A stretch of DNA of 64,000 nucleotides from Dermanyssus gallinae (lineage: Eukaryota > Arthropoda > Arachnida > Mesostigmata > Dermanyssidae): positions 496,001-560,000 of the forward strand of contig QVRM01002067.1 in the NCBI GenBank assembly GCA_003439945.1, written 5' to 3'. A model generated the notes under the pieces. It was not told the origin of the DNA and made no database searches. It saw nothing but the letters and a program-made list of their open reading frames with translations. Both the position numbers and the translations under genes were made by a program. Below, in pieces: positions 59,101 through 62,886 of this stretch (the first letter of the stretch is position 1; the number at the start of each line of letters is the position of its first letter).

Positions 59101-59580
59101 TGCACTGTGTCCGCAGTCATTATTTTCGGCTTTAATTTGCACAGCCCTAAAATTTTAAAATAAACATTCTAAATTAAACTACGGGTTGCTTGTTTTTGGT
59201 GTGTATTAAGTTATATTGTTATGTAGTAATAATATGAATCGTAGATCATGATGTGATACCGGCGATTCTTGCAAATGAACTCACCTGCTCGATCCCGGAG
59301 CGAATGACTTTTTCAAATTATTATTATTATTATTTGCAGATTTAGGTTAAGACTATTATAATTAAATAAAATACAATACGATAAATGCATGCATTATTAG
59401 ATTTGATATATATAAACAGATATATGTTTATTGTGGATTTTCCAGGCGAACTTACCATCGGACGTGGTTAAACTTCTGGCAATGATTAAGCAACGAAGCA
59501 TCGTTTGTTGGACAGCTTTAGCTGCGTGTCTTTGCTCGCTCGCGACGTGTGCATTCCTAGGTGGTCTTCTTCTATATTGA
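19392..59580 (+). CDS. CD36-family scavenger receptor class B (SR-B), eight exons, complete or lacking only a short 5' exon
   Basis: A two-pass membrane glycoprotein of the CD36/LIMP-2/SR-B family, whose members bind and move lipids, lipoproteins or microbes at the cell surface or in endosomes. Joining 19413-19642, 20474-20704, 28559-28723, 29176-29222, 31256-31436, 33025-33238, 43253-43366 and 59446-59580 gives 438 codons, every intron GT/AG and in phase. Numbered from Met at 19413: hydrophobic N-terminus 2-17, LYVFNLTN 49-56, GPYVFR 72-77, FEPKMSNG 102-109, SKRVNQYARI near 196-205, CFC 286-288, PHFLYADPS in exon 6, PIFWMEM at 388-394, C-terminal membrane segment from about 412. Six N-glycosylation sequons are visible (53, 108, 129, 144, 183, 276). 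Odd points: only three luminal cysteines, and no residues after the second membrane segment. The true start is uncertain: Met 19392, Met 19413, or an unseen upstream exon spliced at 19411 after TTGCAG. The family is certain; orthology to a named insect gene is not. Confidence 0.93.
19411..19642 (+). CDS. SR-B exon 1 (N-terminal membrane segment and first ectodomain strand)
   Basis: It encodes hydrophobic AVILLPIDIGLLIWTL, then RIYFGSPIYSYQSLYVFNLT and ERPIVRELGPYVF. The donor is CAG|GTTAGT after 19642, leaving two bases (AG) of an Arg codon. The 5' boundary is open: an ATG lies at 19392, another at 19413, and a possible acceptor AAAATTGCAG ends at 19410. The following intron is 831 bases. Confidence 0.85.
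20474..20704 (+). CDS. SR-B exon 2
   Basis: The acceptor is CTTTTACAG|G, and the first base completes Arg 77. It encodes VEYRREESEF, DKKMFIFEPKMSNGSLEE, TITTVNF, FFPNGTQRW and LFLNITVYEYFIN, a close match in order to the conserved FDPE(L/M)S-G...D-ITT-N block of CD36 proteins. The donor is GG|GTAAGC after 20704, phase 2. Three N-glycosylation sequons lie in this exon. Confidence 0.92.
20855..21000 (+). mobile_element. tRNA-derived SINE, family 2
   Basis: A box TGGCTTAGTGG at 20865-20875 and B box GGTTCGAGACC at 20907-20917 both fit the Pol III internal promoter consensus with tRNA-like spacing. The head is tRNA-like (GGAGCAATATGG... to ...GGCCACTCC) but the acceptor stem does not pair fully. 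The body that follows contains TGCCGGAGTGGAATAAAAAT, partly complementary to ACCGGCCACTCC in the head, and the element ends in an A-rich tail. It is distinct from family 1. Only one copy is seen in this window. Confidence 0.75.
21001..23029. other. Intronic stretch; A/T-only tract and unassigned sequence
   Basis: 21715-21855 is almost purely A and T and contains a near-duplicate of about 50 bp ending in ATTAATTTCGAATAAT (around 21770-21795 and 21830-21855). From 21890 to 22800 there are short open frames on the + strand (for example 22076-22318, Gln-rich) that resemble decayed coding sequence but match no family I can name. Nothing else is supported. Confidence 0.4.
23066..24751 (+). CDS. ORF1 (Gag-like, three zinc knuckles) of R1-clade LINE
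   Basis: Probably the nucleic-acid-binding ORF1 protein that coats element RNA. The frame is open from 23066 to the stop at 24751, about 560 codons. The first in-frame ATG is only at 23360, so the original start seems lost with the 5' end. The N-terminal third has charged helical sequence (LKDAEVARQIVEAL) and a CKRCNREIE pair near 23155. The C-terminal part carries three knuckles: CYNCQKIGHLAREC near 24317, CFRCGESGHMIREC near 24385 and CVECESDGHSASSMAC near 24447. A Lys/Glu/Arg-rich tail follows. It overlaps ORF2 by about 109 bases. Confidence 0.85.
   Translation, partial: AKLEEARRLHSLNTYADLSQEGRFTIEKPTCKRCNREIEAEHLKQLKDAEVARQIVEALATNTDEDIVALISKEWPEATFQSTTLVKRNITEVREIRAMLVAHGSAKDREIANKLSAQYPSIGAAVDMQPGSVAVLRSSDVMEVEDCGNGQEKHARTETQGKARILVVGVAAQADTPKSFLNMLAKVIGRCTALSGEELPTLHISEEWEGPSIRKAVEACCRRVNGKVELAARKGLTPDLARTTPRGRQEVLGQSTVRIKVKEGESLEETRRHISAFVKPREAGVRMGRVTETKDGDLIIRISETRPGGRATFADAIRNGAAREVSVRDTQGANTTLVLWDVDPFMDSVKIKKELRDKLGLPEEVSIRTEDPRRGEKGGWKCLVTLPRAAAKRLLALKRFTLGNYMCRPEEWINLPTCYNCQKIGHLARECKDPKADAPRCFRCGESGHMIRECTKQTAHCVECESDGHSASSMACPKYKKAVEDKKQAALDKITQSKEQATKEREAASRKQLRKEARRVVTDEEGWSTKGGTGNRSVNATANDGFKSDAFGAGDPTTATK
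24643..27900 (+). CDS. ORF2 (apurinic endonuclease + reverse transcriptase) of R1-clade LINE
   Basis: A single open frame of 1085 codons. Residues numbered from the ATG at 24643: apurinic endonuclease about 40-250 (KVIQVNCNRSRH, VSEPNV, AGDFNSAAELWG near 163-174, FIDITLAN, SDHNCIEWV near 240); RT about 460-720 (GKAPGPDGIPP, YRPICLLDSLAKCFE, DSQYGFRKHRSALTAI, VMLDVRNAFNSLPW near 590, GVPQGSIIGPLLWN near 644, YADDLAIM at 679); C-terminal CCHC-type finger near 958-980 (CMFCTLGVEDDAAHTLLEC). All catalytic positions I can check are present and there is no stop. The true start may be downstream of the nominal ATG, near 24750, where the endonuclease begins. Confidence 0.92.
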   Translation: MEHKGWYRKPFGKRDRQRRFQIRRLWSRRSNHSHKITSPIKVIQVNCNRSRHAHTMVEDIAAKQGAAIVLVSEPNVTLGKTKTEWIMETSKYKNACIIIRDSSIQLRKQGAGSGYVWIEVEGAGRVYSCYISPNCSIQEFEAYLDDLAVSMQKDRSNDESIVLAGDFNSAAELWGSARTDRRGQLLMDWMAANNLTVINDGAEPTFQRNGQESFIDITLANENTAQAIEGWKVLAREENLSDHNCIEWVLEAVKSQPPRKPGIPRRKLKSEDAFKKALQAEIAKCDSLQDIASYRKVVQRAWEVASTLAIHPKRTGVVEPNYWWNERIKDARKLCMQLRRKLKEAKGSANTHVILAEYRESRIILKQEIVRSKKESWRAFLAELDGDPWGRPYKLVRGSFAKPKVDIAAEVKEEILRNLFPRHEDFNRKMYEMVNKQSTNKCSEIPEVTVAEVTAVAGRIKTGKAPGPDGIPPAVIRYLCKEFPDFVADAATKLLREGRFPKEWKKAEVVLVPKASGGYRPICLLDSLAKCFEAIFEERLRNFAEENGLLSDSQYGFRKHRSALTAIHRVISDAERLHSSTPQTRDLFMAVMLDVRNAFNSLPWKIILDTLHKKGVPPYLVKLTSSYLQDRVISCAGVSFQMTAGVPQGSIIGPLLWNIAYDDVLRLPGLPGGVYLQAYADDLAIMVKARTAEELELAANKSLKAVERWMEKAGLELAPEKSEAVLLIGRKHCREINLRLQGTSIIFSKEVRYLGVQLDRGLTGVPHLKKAIKKASKAANDIAKILPNIYGPSRTSRRRLVMSVAESIVLYGAPVWFKKKCGEIHRKGLLRRAQRVPALRITQAYRTVSTAAALVLAGTPPWDLKADERRRLWERGPDRTTKEAKEEEAKVTLLRWQAEWESIRKNEAGAKVRDLIPNIEKWLNRPGGDMDFFLTQIVTGHGEFQSYLYRIGKAPSDTCMFCTLGVEDDAAHTLLECPCWEEARRKASNRVRDSWTNAGAQRPKHPLVLPRDGLAQFMDFICSEPAAWTLGAAVAREVLTEKKLCETQRRASYDRINARRGNSLSSQGTPVGEQTSPNKQANVVR
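28117..28175. repeat. (TA)n microsatellite at the 3' end of the R1 LINE
   Basis: A TA dinucleotide tract follows directly after 21 consecutive A residues (28096-28116) that end the LINE. With the tract at 23030-23056 it brackets the element. Confidence 0.95.
28559..28723 (+). CDS. SR-B exon 3
   Basis: The acceptor is ATCAATACAG|A and the first base completes Gly 154. It encodes YYDPDVGG, FPFFRNNKYAFFGYRNRT and TDSKRVNQYARITHH, corresponding to the GLFYG-N-T...GRI region of CD36 proteins. The donor is CC|GTAAGT, phase 2. One N-glycosylation sequon (N183). Confidence 0.9.
29176..29222 (+). CDS. SR-B exon 4 (47-base micro-exon)
   Basis: The acceptor is TCAATTTGCAG|T, completing Pro 209. It encodes YLWPYKNHCNTLEGT and ends with the first base of an Asp codon at ACAG|GTAAAT. 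It is the counterpart of the W....C..-GTDG segment of the family and supplies one of only three luminal cysteines (C218). It is recognised by phase on both sides and by the family motif, not by length. Confidence 0.87.
29895..30060 (+). pseudogene. Fragment of a restriction-like endonuclease domain (LINE remnant)
   Basis: An open stretch reads MNQYADLTRAYNFSPVAFEA, then LGPFG, which aligns with KYAGLKTRYTFVPIAMETLG at 33.7 kb in the RLE-bearing LINE and so looks like the end of a related nuclease domain. It lies in SR-B intron 4. No RT part accompanies it. Confidence 0.5.
30162..30290 (-). mobile_element. tRNA-derived SINE (family 1), copy 4, decayed
   Basis: The minus strand keeps a mutated B box (GGTTTGATCTCC), CACCGTTGCACATTTGTAG, then TGGCTAAGAGTCAGCC and CAAAAAGGTTTTT at the 3' end. 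Part of the body and the A box are deleted. It lies in SR-B intron 4. Confidence 0.7.
30300..31255. other. Rest of SR-B intron 4
   Basis: No gene is recognised. A (TA)n tract occupies 31072-31120 and is followed by a short GA-rich run (GACAGAGAGAGAGATGG). The intron ends with the acceptor TTTTTTGCAG at 31255. Confidence 0.5.
31256..31436 (+). CDS. SR-B exon 5
   Basis: The acceptor is TTTTTTGCAG|AT, which completes Asp 225 with the G from exon 4. It encodes GDLFSAFQEPP, VKIFFPEIAKPWPLYLQKQY, ELIARFGG and DLFNETGNREID. The donor is GA|GTATGG, phase 2; the next possible stop in frame lies just beyond it. The usual cysteine of the family's PDLCRS motif is absent (PEIAKP here). Confidence 0.87.
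31750..32700 (-). pseudogene. Decayed R1-clade LINE (RT and tail) in SR-B intron 5
   Basis: On the minus strand: VTLFDVRNAFNSLLWN near 32490 (compare VMLDVRNAFNSLPW of the intact R1 LINE), EWMKAAGLAIAPEK near 32390, ARILPNVHRPRASK near 32320, and FYLTQVLTGQSNF with YKIGKVSSET near 31940-31880 (compare FFLTQIVTGHGEF and YRIGKAPSDT). The catalytic YADD segment is deleted. It runs opposite to the gene and is inactive. Confidence 0.7.
33025..33238 (+). CDS. SR-B exon 6
   Basis: The acceptor is TTTTTGTACAG|C, completing Asp 285. It encodes CFCPTPTHIKGTFDASEWN, then YYMPVVLSRPHFLYADPS, VNVNGLHPNEKKHRFYLDV and HA, the hallmark SR-B block (PHFLYADP...GL-PNEEKH-YLDI). The donor is GCT|GTAAGC, phase 0. 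Beyond the CFC pair, the cysteines that normally follow in this region are missing. Confidence 0.93.
33459..33512. repeat. (ATT)n microsatellite, 3' tail of the RLE LINE
   Basis: A pure ATT tract directly beside the 3' end of the minus-strand RLE element, so it is (AAT)n at that element's 3' end. A shorter ATT tract borders the truncated sister copy at 37650-37680. Confidence 0.85.
33571..34359 (-). pseudogene. Metal-binding tail and restriction-like endonuclease of the RLE LINE
   Basis: 34359-34105 encodes AVFLAAQDNFSGGWLKALP and ALRIGAPVCEPFQC. 34098-33820 encodes GLHPLGC, SSRHAELNSVIIRSLRKAGI, LEPRGL, ETPDGVTIALW and SLAWDATVPCTTAASYL. 33819-33571 encodes VKYAGLKTRYTFVPIAMETL, then GPISKGTKAFLK. 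The PDG...WDATVP...K-x4-Y order fits a PD-(D/E)xK nuclease like that of R2-type LINEs. Two stops (33819/33820 and about 34100) interrupt it. Confidence 0.78.
34525..35720 (-). pseudogene. RT domain of the RLE LINE
   Basis: Motifs in order on the minus strand: GAGLDGLRPRHLRDML near 35660, FKKKDNSIRPIACGLTLRRI near 35490, VAVKGGAEALVHATRALLE near 35370, VLVKLDFCNAFSTLRRN near 35290 (catalytic Asp kept), a QGD-type region that is broken near 35100, then WYLYDATLAGPASIIATDLR near 35025. The second motif has Tyr in place of the first Asp of the catalytic YLDD pair, which should abolish polymerase activity. The part down to 34525 is thumb-like (LGAPVKQDGISHALF). Stops separate the parts. Confidence 0.8.
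37650..37945 (-). mobile_element. 5'-truncated sister copy of the RLE LINE (3' end only)
   Basis: About 260 bases are nearly identical to 33530-33770, including the 3' UTR beside the ATT tract and the nuclease end (TRYTFVPIAMETLGPISKGT). Only a few single-base differences are visible, so the two copies diverged recently compared with other repeats here. Truncation is at the TATATCTTGTTT boundary near 37940, where unrelated sequence starts. Confidence 0.85.
38007..38074. repeat. Inverted repeat with A/T-rich core
   Basis: CTAGCAGGCGAATT at 38007-38020 is the reverse complement of AATTCGCCTGCTAG at 38061-38074. The bases between are T-rich then A-rich with ATTATTATTATCAT and ATGATAATAAT, so almost the whole 68 bases can fold into one stem. 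Confidence 0.85.
38160..39060. other. Intronic stretch, nothing recognised
   Basis: No coding motif or repeat structure beyond short A-runs is supported between the inverted repeat and the next R1 fragment. Confidence 0.35.
39085..40090 (+). pseudogene. 3' part of a decayed R1-clade LINE
   Basis: The + strand encodes VRWAKGVRLMPRTKGPSEKK, SVVDSILLYGSTV, then after a stop RVLVMRVARAYRTVSTDAVL, followed by TYYLTQVLTGRGSFQTYM and a CCHC-type tail (CVLCDAGETDDVDHTLFAC). Each has a counterpart in the same order in the intact R1 ORF2 (YGPSRTSRRR, SIVLYGAPVW, AYRTVSTAAAL, FFLTQIVTGHGEF, CMFC...HTLLEC). It ends with a GTGGGTTTGAGAGTCCCACA-like 3' UTR. Endonuclease and the RT core are missing (5' truncation). 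Confidence 0.78.
40091..41239. other. Intronic stretch, nothing recognised
   Basis: A/T-rich sequence without a supported gene, SINE box or long repeat. Confidence 0.35.
41240..41660 (+). pseudogene. RT C-terminal fragment related to LINE family C
   Basis: The + strand reads DFTYLGVKLTPSGTYLSTHI near 41270, then at 41359-41589 SIPAQQKLLVRAALTLSVLK and SALDKVEATFPKRTLAF. The order F-YLG...G.../LK-A-V-LYG/...KR-L matches the thumb region of family C (SFQYLGLRVHYTGTTFTAH, LKIVPGLIYGLDRVWNHLT). No core RT motif is present. Confidence 0.65.
41851..42859. mobile_element. Foldback (long-TIR) DNA element, about 1.0 kb
   Basis: The ends are ACAGGGTGTATG and CATACACCCTGT. The left half to about 42340 is an imperfect reverse complement of the right half: paired strings include TTTTGAGAAT, GTAAGAATTG, TTGTTTCGGAATGA, AATGTGCTGTTGC and CTAAGCAC. 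The innermost strongly matching part is GGCGGGATGTCCAGATT against AATCTGGACATCCCGCC. Identity between arms looks about 80 percent. There is no transposase. The flanks are A/T-rich (TTGCATAT and ATGTTGTAT), with only AT as a possible target duplication, and the left flank holds its own small palindrome at about 41775-41820 (ATGCAAATACAACA). Confidence 0.85.
43253..43366 (+). CDS. SR-B exon 7
   Basis: The acceptor is GTCGTTTCAG. It has 38 whole codons in phase 0: RTGLTVDMRMRIQVNMKLIP and FPIFWMEM, matching the TG...R-QIN...PIFW-E block of CD36 proteins. The donor is ATG|GTATGT. No cysteines. Confidence 0.93.
43901..44072. repeat. Perfect 47-bp inverted repeat around (TA)39
   Basis: Arm 1 at 43901-43947 (starting GGTTTGTAATGG) is the exact reverse complement of arm 2 at 44026-44072. 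Between them lie 78 bases of pure TA repeat (43948-44025). The whole 172 bases could extrude as one cruciform. Confidence 0.95.
44111..44188. repeat. Perfect 20-bp inverted repeat around (TA)n
   Basis: AGAAATAAACATAATTGTAA at 44111-44130 and its exact reverse complement at 44169-44188 flank 38 bases of TA repeat. The right arm, read on the minus strand, is the end of family C copy 2 (with an AATAAA). The left arm therefore looks like the 3' end of a second copy in opposite orientation. Confidence 0.92.
44169..46373 (-). mobile_element. Non-LTR retrotransposon family C, copy 2 (5'-truncated)
   Basis: Minus strand. The element begins inside the end of the endonuclease (near 46370), directly beside a (TA)n tract (46374-46407), and ends beside another (44131-44168). 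The frames at 46126-45731, 45705-45451, 45260-44673 and 44660-44235 carry the linker (RRKAYIRLCYDHKREHARRE), RT start (PKRKSSG), PPEQFGFRRG, VGTPQGDALSC, VMYADDIVVAHRD, SFQYLGLRVHYTG and the Cys-rich tail (LCTCRFCLQRC). It keeps the roughly 55 codons after the RT core that copy 1 lacks. Stops and frameshifts are present; inactive. Confidence 0.85.
46374..47550. other. Intronic stretch: (TA)n, then nothing recognised
   Basis: (TA)n with a GG interruption at 46374-46407, beside the truncated 5' end of family C copy 2. The rest has short open frames without recognisable domains. Confidence 0.4.
47551..48900 (-). pseudogene. Decayed R1-clade LINE (endonuclease and RT pieces)
   Basis: On the minus strand: VILNDEKDATFAKG and KPSINLTIVNGHL near 48620-48550 (the endonuclease LNDG-EPTF/IDLTLA segment), then TVTLDTGLTGLAHVRNVAEN near 48240 (compare GVQLDRGLTGVPHLKKAIKK of the intact R1 LINE), ARIMPRVGGLAEEKERLL near 48150, and a Cys tail CVLCNSEEADTVEHTV near 47920. 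Large deletions remove most of the RT core. Confidence 0.65.
48901..50490. other. Mostly unassigned; possible ORF1 remnant on the minus strand
   Basis: The minus strand from about 49240 to 48980 is Glu/Lys/Arg-rich (LRKKLERLKENRLRDNK, YLCVRCAREKESN), which could be decayed ORF1 of the R1 element just below it. 49600-50490 shows no supported feature. Confidence 0.3.
50649..52343 (-). pseudogene. Reverse transcriptase and C-terminal tail of the SGNH-domain LINE
   Basis: 52343-51639 encodes MNPKTACGLDGISVGIV, WRKGRVSLIPKEG, RRPITITPIAYRIF, CGFRKGYRLDDHLFLLSQV, GFLDLKKAYDMVDRTKLY and GVRQGCPLSSVIF. After a frameshift, 51675-51469 encodes LLFADDMVVLGRG. A deletion of perhaps 80 residues follows. 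51494-50649 is an alpha-rich tail ending in a C-C-H-C set (CRACGLGNESIEHIVKEC). The catalytic DD is intact but the protein is broken. Confidence 0.82.
52950..53492 (-). pseudogene. Apurinic endonuclease of the SGNH-domain LINE
   Basis: VTETHLREMEVPPGLKGY, GGVGILTRDAI, AVMGVYRAPSN and VICLGDWNAHIEQLDG (the GDxN block) lie in one frame. After a stop and frameshift near 53055 comes SCVDYVLTKGKID, then NVGSDHNWVEVSG (the SDH block) near 52910. All main catalytic motifs are recognisable. Confidence 0.8.
53808..54566 (-). pseudogene. SGNH-hydrolase-like (esterase-type) domain of the LINE ORF1
   Basis: The open stretch has the SGNH landmarks in order: VVAGDSNVGRI (the GDS nucleophile block) near residue 5, RGRGVRDI, a third block HGGLVDV in place of GxND, and FDEVHCGEVGA (the DxxH block) near residue 157. 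The Ser, Asp and His of a catalytic triad are therefore present, while the usual Asn of block III is not. Esterase-type domains are known in ORF1 of some LINEs (for example zebrafish ZfL2-1). Frameshifts separate it from both neighbours. Confidence 0.72.
54629..55524 (-). pseudogene. ORF1 N-terminal half (Cys-rich motif, coiled coil, Gln-rich linker)
   Basis: 55524-55039 starts MASDAGSSPGGIGS, has a possible metal-binding set (CNCGG, then CAAC about 23 residues later) and a coiled coil (RLTRMEEREAQVEEKERR). After a frameshift near 55050 the frame continues as LRERLAAVEEATSTVAANVE and 54967-54629, a strongly charged (EEKEEERLDEEED) then Gln-rich (QQQQQRQHRN) linker. Probably an RNA-binding, self-associating ORF1 part, by analogy with other LINE ORF1 proteins. 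Confidence 0.65.
56000..57060 (+). pseudogene. Decayed CR1-like RT, + strand
   Basis: Near 56070-56160 the + strand reads EEQHGF, then ITKGKSTATQLVEMAQDWA, very close to QQHGFTKGRSTATQLLEVSH in the CR1-like LINE at 60-64 kb. Further pieces (FRVLVG near 56290, LPDLGVT near 56565) follow with many stops. Inactive remnant of the same clade. Confidence 0.65.
57650..59000 (-). pseudogene. Decayed CR1-like RT, minus strand
   Basis: On the minus strand: SDHLRIQLSLPLNIDRE near 58900 (endonuclease end), LLSSMQFVYRKGRSITDCL near 58600, VDVIYCDLRNTF, FLRDRTFRVKLRVTL near 58390, PKYVIYADDIKLYMPV near 58240, and RNRILRAFVVQSASTYLKLY near 57880. The order matches the CR1-like LINE at 60-64 kb. The QGS motif is damaged and frames change; inactive. 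Confidence 0.75.
59446..59580 (+). CDS. SR-B exon 8 (C-terminal membrane segment and stop)
   Basis: The acceptor is GTGGATTTTCCAG, phase 0. It encodes ANLPSDVVKLLAMIKQRS, the helix before the membrane, then a Cys-rich hydrophobic segment (CWTALAACLCSLATCAFLGG) ending LLLY and a stop at 59578-59580. No residues follow the membrane segment, whereas most family members carry a short C-terminal cytosolic tail. An alternative donor (CTAG|GTGGTC) exists near 59561 and could add another ending, but I have no support for its use. Confidence 0.88.
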   Translation, partial: ANLPSDVVKLLAMIKQRSIVCWTALAACLCSLATCAFLGGLLLY

Positions 59581-60060
59581 ACGCCTAGATCGTGTACATT
59601 TAGAGGGAAATGCCATAACGGGAAGATCTAAAGATTATAGTCCGTCCACCTATATGTATATATTTATTCAATTTAGTTCAAACATGATTGATTTGCGTAA
59701 TTCCGTTTTATTATTCTTAAGTTCCTAATGAAAGCTACACATAAACAGCAGTTAGGCGCTTTTAGATGGAGGTTGGAAGACACGTCAGAATGCAACAAAT
59801 GGCATTTCACAGACCCGGGTAATAGCTTTTTCTGCAAAGAGCTCTTAATTATAATTATAATCGTTGTAATGTGTCATTATGAACATTCTAAGCATTAACG
59901 AGGAATTATAGAAGTTAAATAAAGTCGCCGTCCCGAGAAAACTGTCCCTTTTATTTTATTTGAAAAACTGGGTTCTGATGAGAGAACGTTTGCGTACTAC
60001 ATTTAAACGCCGTGAAGTTGTGGACATTACATAGCTTCAGCGAAAGGTCGTGAGTGTGAT
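59581..60060 (+). other. Presumed 3' UTR of the SR-B gene
   Basis: Non-coding after the stop. A canonical AATAAA polyadenylation signal lies at 59918-59923, followed by GTCGCCGTCC and T-rich sequence (CCCTTTTATTTTATTTG), a plausible cleavage region. The next element's 3' end lies just downstream in opposite orientation. Confidence 0.5.
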
Positions 60061-60134
60061 GAACCGGCTTCCCTGCAACAACTTGCACACCCCGAGACCC
60101 CCGAAGATGTCTTCAATACAATACAAAGTCTCCT

Positions 60135-61841
60135 TTATTGAAAAAGGGGTGTTGGTATCACAGTGTAGTCTTTACACACATGGGCGCGTCGCGAAACTCT
60201 CCATGCGAACGCATTATTCACCACATCGACATTAGCAACTTCCGGTGGAGCAATTGACACCACACTACGAAGATTATTTGGACGTACTGTAAAAAAGGTA
60301 CTAAAATTATTACTACGGATTAGTTGTTTAAAAAGTCTGAGGTCAACTTGCATCTGGTACTCGCTCACATTTGGGAGTACGAGACTCTCACGTCTTACAC
60401 TGCAGCGCCACGCGACTCGTTGAACAAATTTATCCTGCACTCGCTGAAGCAGTTTTACATCTTTTTTATAGAAAGGTGTCCATACGTGTGAGCAGTATGT
60501 CCACTTTGGGACGACAAACGTATTATAGAGTTTTATGTACATTGCAGGGTCTTGCACAATAAACGCTCTGAGAATGAGATTGCACAGACGAGAGGCAGAT
60601 TTTACAACTTCGGCAATATGAGTTGTATACTTCATATGACAATCAAATGTAACACCTAGGTCTTTGTATGTTGACACTTCGGGTATACTATGGCCGTTCA
60701 TAAAATATGCAGTATTATCTTTTATTGTTTTCAGTACGGCACATTTTGAAGTTGATATTTCCATTCTATTCAAATGGGTCCAAAGTAACACAGAATCAAT
60801 TGCTTTCTGCAACTCGGCTTTGTCTTTTTCGCCTTTGACTTCGACGTATATCTTTAAGTCGTCAGCATAGAGCTTGTAAATTACGTCGAGTTTGCCAAGG
60901 ACAAGTTTGAGGTCTTGGGCAAAAATTGCATACAAGAGCGGCCCTAGGCAGGAGCCTTGCGGGACTCCAGAAGGGCATGGAGCAGCACCAGACGTAGAAC
61001 TTCTTACCCTGACCTTAAAACTCCTGTCAGTAAGATAGGCTTGACACCATTTTAGAATCCTAGGTCCGATGCCTAGCAATTCCATCTTTGCTAATAAAAT
61101 TTGGTGATCAACCCGGTCGAAAGCACGCGAAAAGTCAAAATAAACAATATGGAGCGGGGATCCGTGATTTCGCGCCAGGGCCCAGTCATGGGAGACCTCC
61201 AATAATTGGGTTGCCGTCGATCGTCCCTTAGTGAATCCGTGTTGCTGATTATCTAAAAGTTGGTTGGAGGATAAGAAATTATAGATACAATCAACAACTA
61301 TTTTCTCCATGATTAAGCAGGGAATAACACACTGAGCAATAGGCCGGTAGTTTTCAGCGGTTGCTCTAGAGCCCTTTTTGTGTACAGGTGTGACAATGGA
61401 TTCACGGAAGATGGTGGGAACTTCGCCATCTTCGAAGGAACGAGAGAAAATTAATGACAGTGGCTTCGCTAGAAACTCGGACAGTTCTTTGAATACAATG
61501 GGTGGTAACTTGTCGGGCGTATAGGTGCTTTTGCGTTGCAGATTTCGAAGTTTTTAAAGCACAGTAAAGGGATGGAATTCAATGTCGTTGAGTATCTGGG
61601 CCGTTTGCTTGATTCCGCCGGCGGAGACGTTCTGAGGCTCTATGTATACACTTTTGAAGTAGCTCAGCAGAACCTCAGCTTTGTGTCCATCTTCGACTGC
61701 GGTGCCTTGTTCGTGTATAAGCGGCGCTACCCCGGTCTGTAGTTTAAGACGTCGGCCTGCATATCGGAAGAAGTCCTTAGCGTCGCGGATATCCAGATTA
61801 GCTTCCTCCAAGCGCCGACAACGCAATGCTGTGCGCGCCAA
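60135..61841 (-). pseudogene. ORF2 reverse transcriptase part of the CR1-like LINE
   Basis: 61841-61554 encodes the linker (DIRDAKDFFRYAGRRLKLQT). A frameshift follows, then LPPIVFKELSEFLAKPLS, IVTPVHKKGSRATAENYRPI and, from 61310, QQHGFTKGRSTATQLLEV, IVYFDFSRAFDRVDHQILL, GVPQGSCLGPLLYAIF, KLYADDLKIYVEV, YKDLGVTFDCHMKYTTHI and PKWTYCSHVWTPFYKKD. RT catalytic residues are intact in the long 391-codon frame. Only the upstream frameshift and stop disable it. Confidence 0.87.
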
Positions 61842-61884
61842 ACTACGCGAGAGGCGTGTATGACTTCGAGAGAAAGGTACACTA

Positions 61885-62800
61885 TTATTCAGTTTTTGAG
61901 CAGCCCTTGTCTATAAAATCATGTAGTGGGGATGTTCGTTGAACCATCTTTGGAGTATATCCTTTCACAAGGTCGGATATGATAGTTAGGAAATAGCAGT
62001 ACTGGGCTTCCACTGATTGGCATTGCGCAAAAAGGTGACGCCAATTGATGACTGCCAGGGTCGCAGCCATCGCATTATAGTCAGCTTTAAAGAAGTTCAG
62101 CGATGGACCTACAATACGCTCTTGTCTTTTTGCAGCAATTTTGAAGGATACGGCAAGATGATCCGATTTTACTGGAGATTCACCCACAGTAATATCAGTG
62201 ATTATATCTTCATTATCAGTAAGTAGCAAATCCAGAATATTCTGCCCCCGTGTGGGAACCGTGACAAGTTGCACAAGTCCGGCAGAGCAACAGAATGAGC
62301 TGAAGATGTGTTCCTTAGTTTCTGAGGAGAAGTTAAGGCCTCCTGTGGTCCAATCTATTCCAGGTTGATTGTAGTCGCCGGTCAAAATGACGGGCCAGCT
62401 AACTTGAACTAAGTCATCTAAAGCGTCGCATAATGTGCGCATTCGTTGCGCTAGCTCGGCGGAAGAACCGGTTGGAGAAAAAAAAGCACATATTACCCGA
62501 TGGCACTGATCGGTTCCGCGTAGCACGTCGATGGCGACAACTTCAGCACAAGTATCGCCGATGTCGATGTCGCAACACCCCAGCTCAGGTTTGCAAAGTA
62601 TGCATACTCCGCCTCCACAGCGCCCGATACGGTCCTTACGAAATACAGAGTAGCGGCATCCCAGTGACAGCTCTGCCGATGATATGTTTTCTGCAGACGC
62701 CCAGGTTTCAGATATGCATATAATGTCCGGAGAGTGCAATAGGCAGTACTGGAGCAGCGAATCACAGGCAAACTGTTTTGTTATACGAGCGGCGTTAAAC
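61885..62800 (-). pseudogene. ORF2 endonuclease part of the CR1-like LINE
   Basis: It is open from near 62880 down to 61885. Motifs: LLHSPDIICISETW, CGGGVCILCK, PVILTGDYNQPGIDW (GDYN block), LLLTDNEDII and SPVKSDHLAVSF (SDH block). It is the first half of ORF2. A stop at 61885 and a frame change separate it from the RT, so the two-domain protein cannot be made from this copy. Confidence 0.82.
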
Positions 62801-62886
62801 GAAGTGCAAGAAACAAAACTAGACGTTAATAGTCCAGAGGTTGGATCAAAGCCGAGAAAGTCGTGGCAATTGAGGTTGACGGGTTG

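Larger units (their letters stand above)
43367..59445 (+). other. SR-B intron 7 (about 16 kb)
   Basis: From GTATGT to the acceptor GGATTTTCCAG. It holds the (TA)n palindromes, family C copy 2, an R1 remnant, the SGNH-domain LINE and two CR1-like remnants. Exon 8 with a membrane segment and stop follows in phase 0, which supports joining across this distance. Confidence 0.8.
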
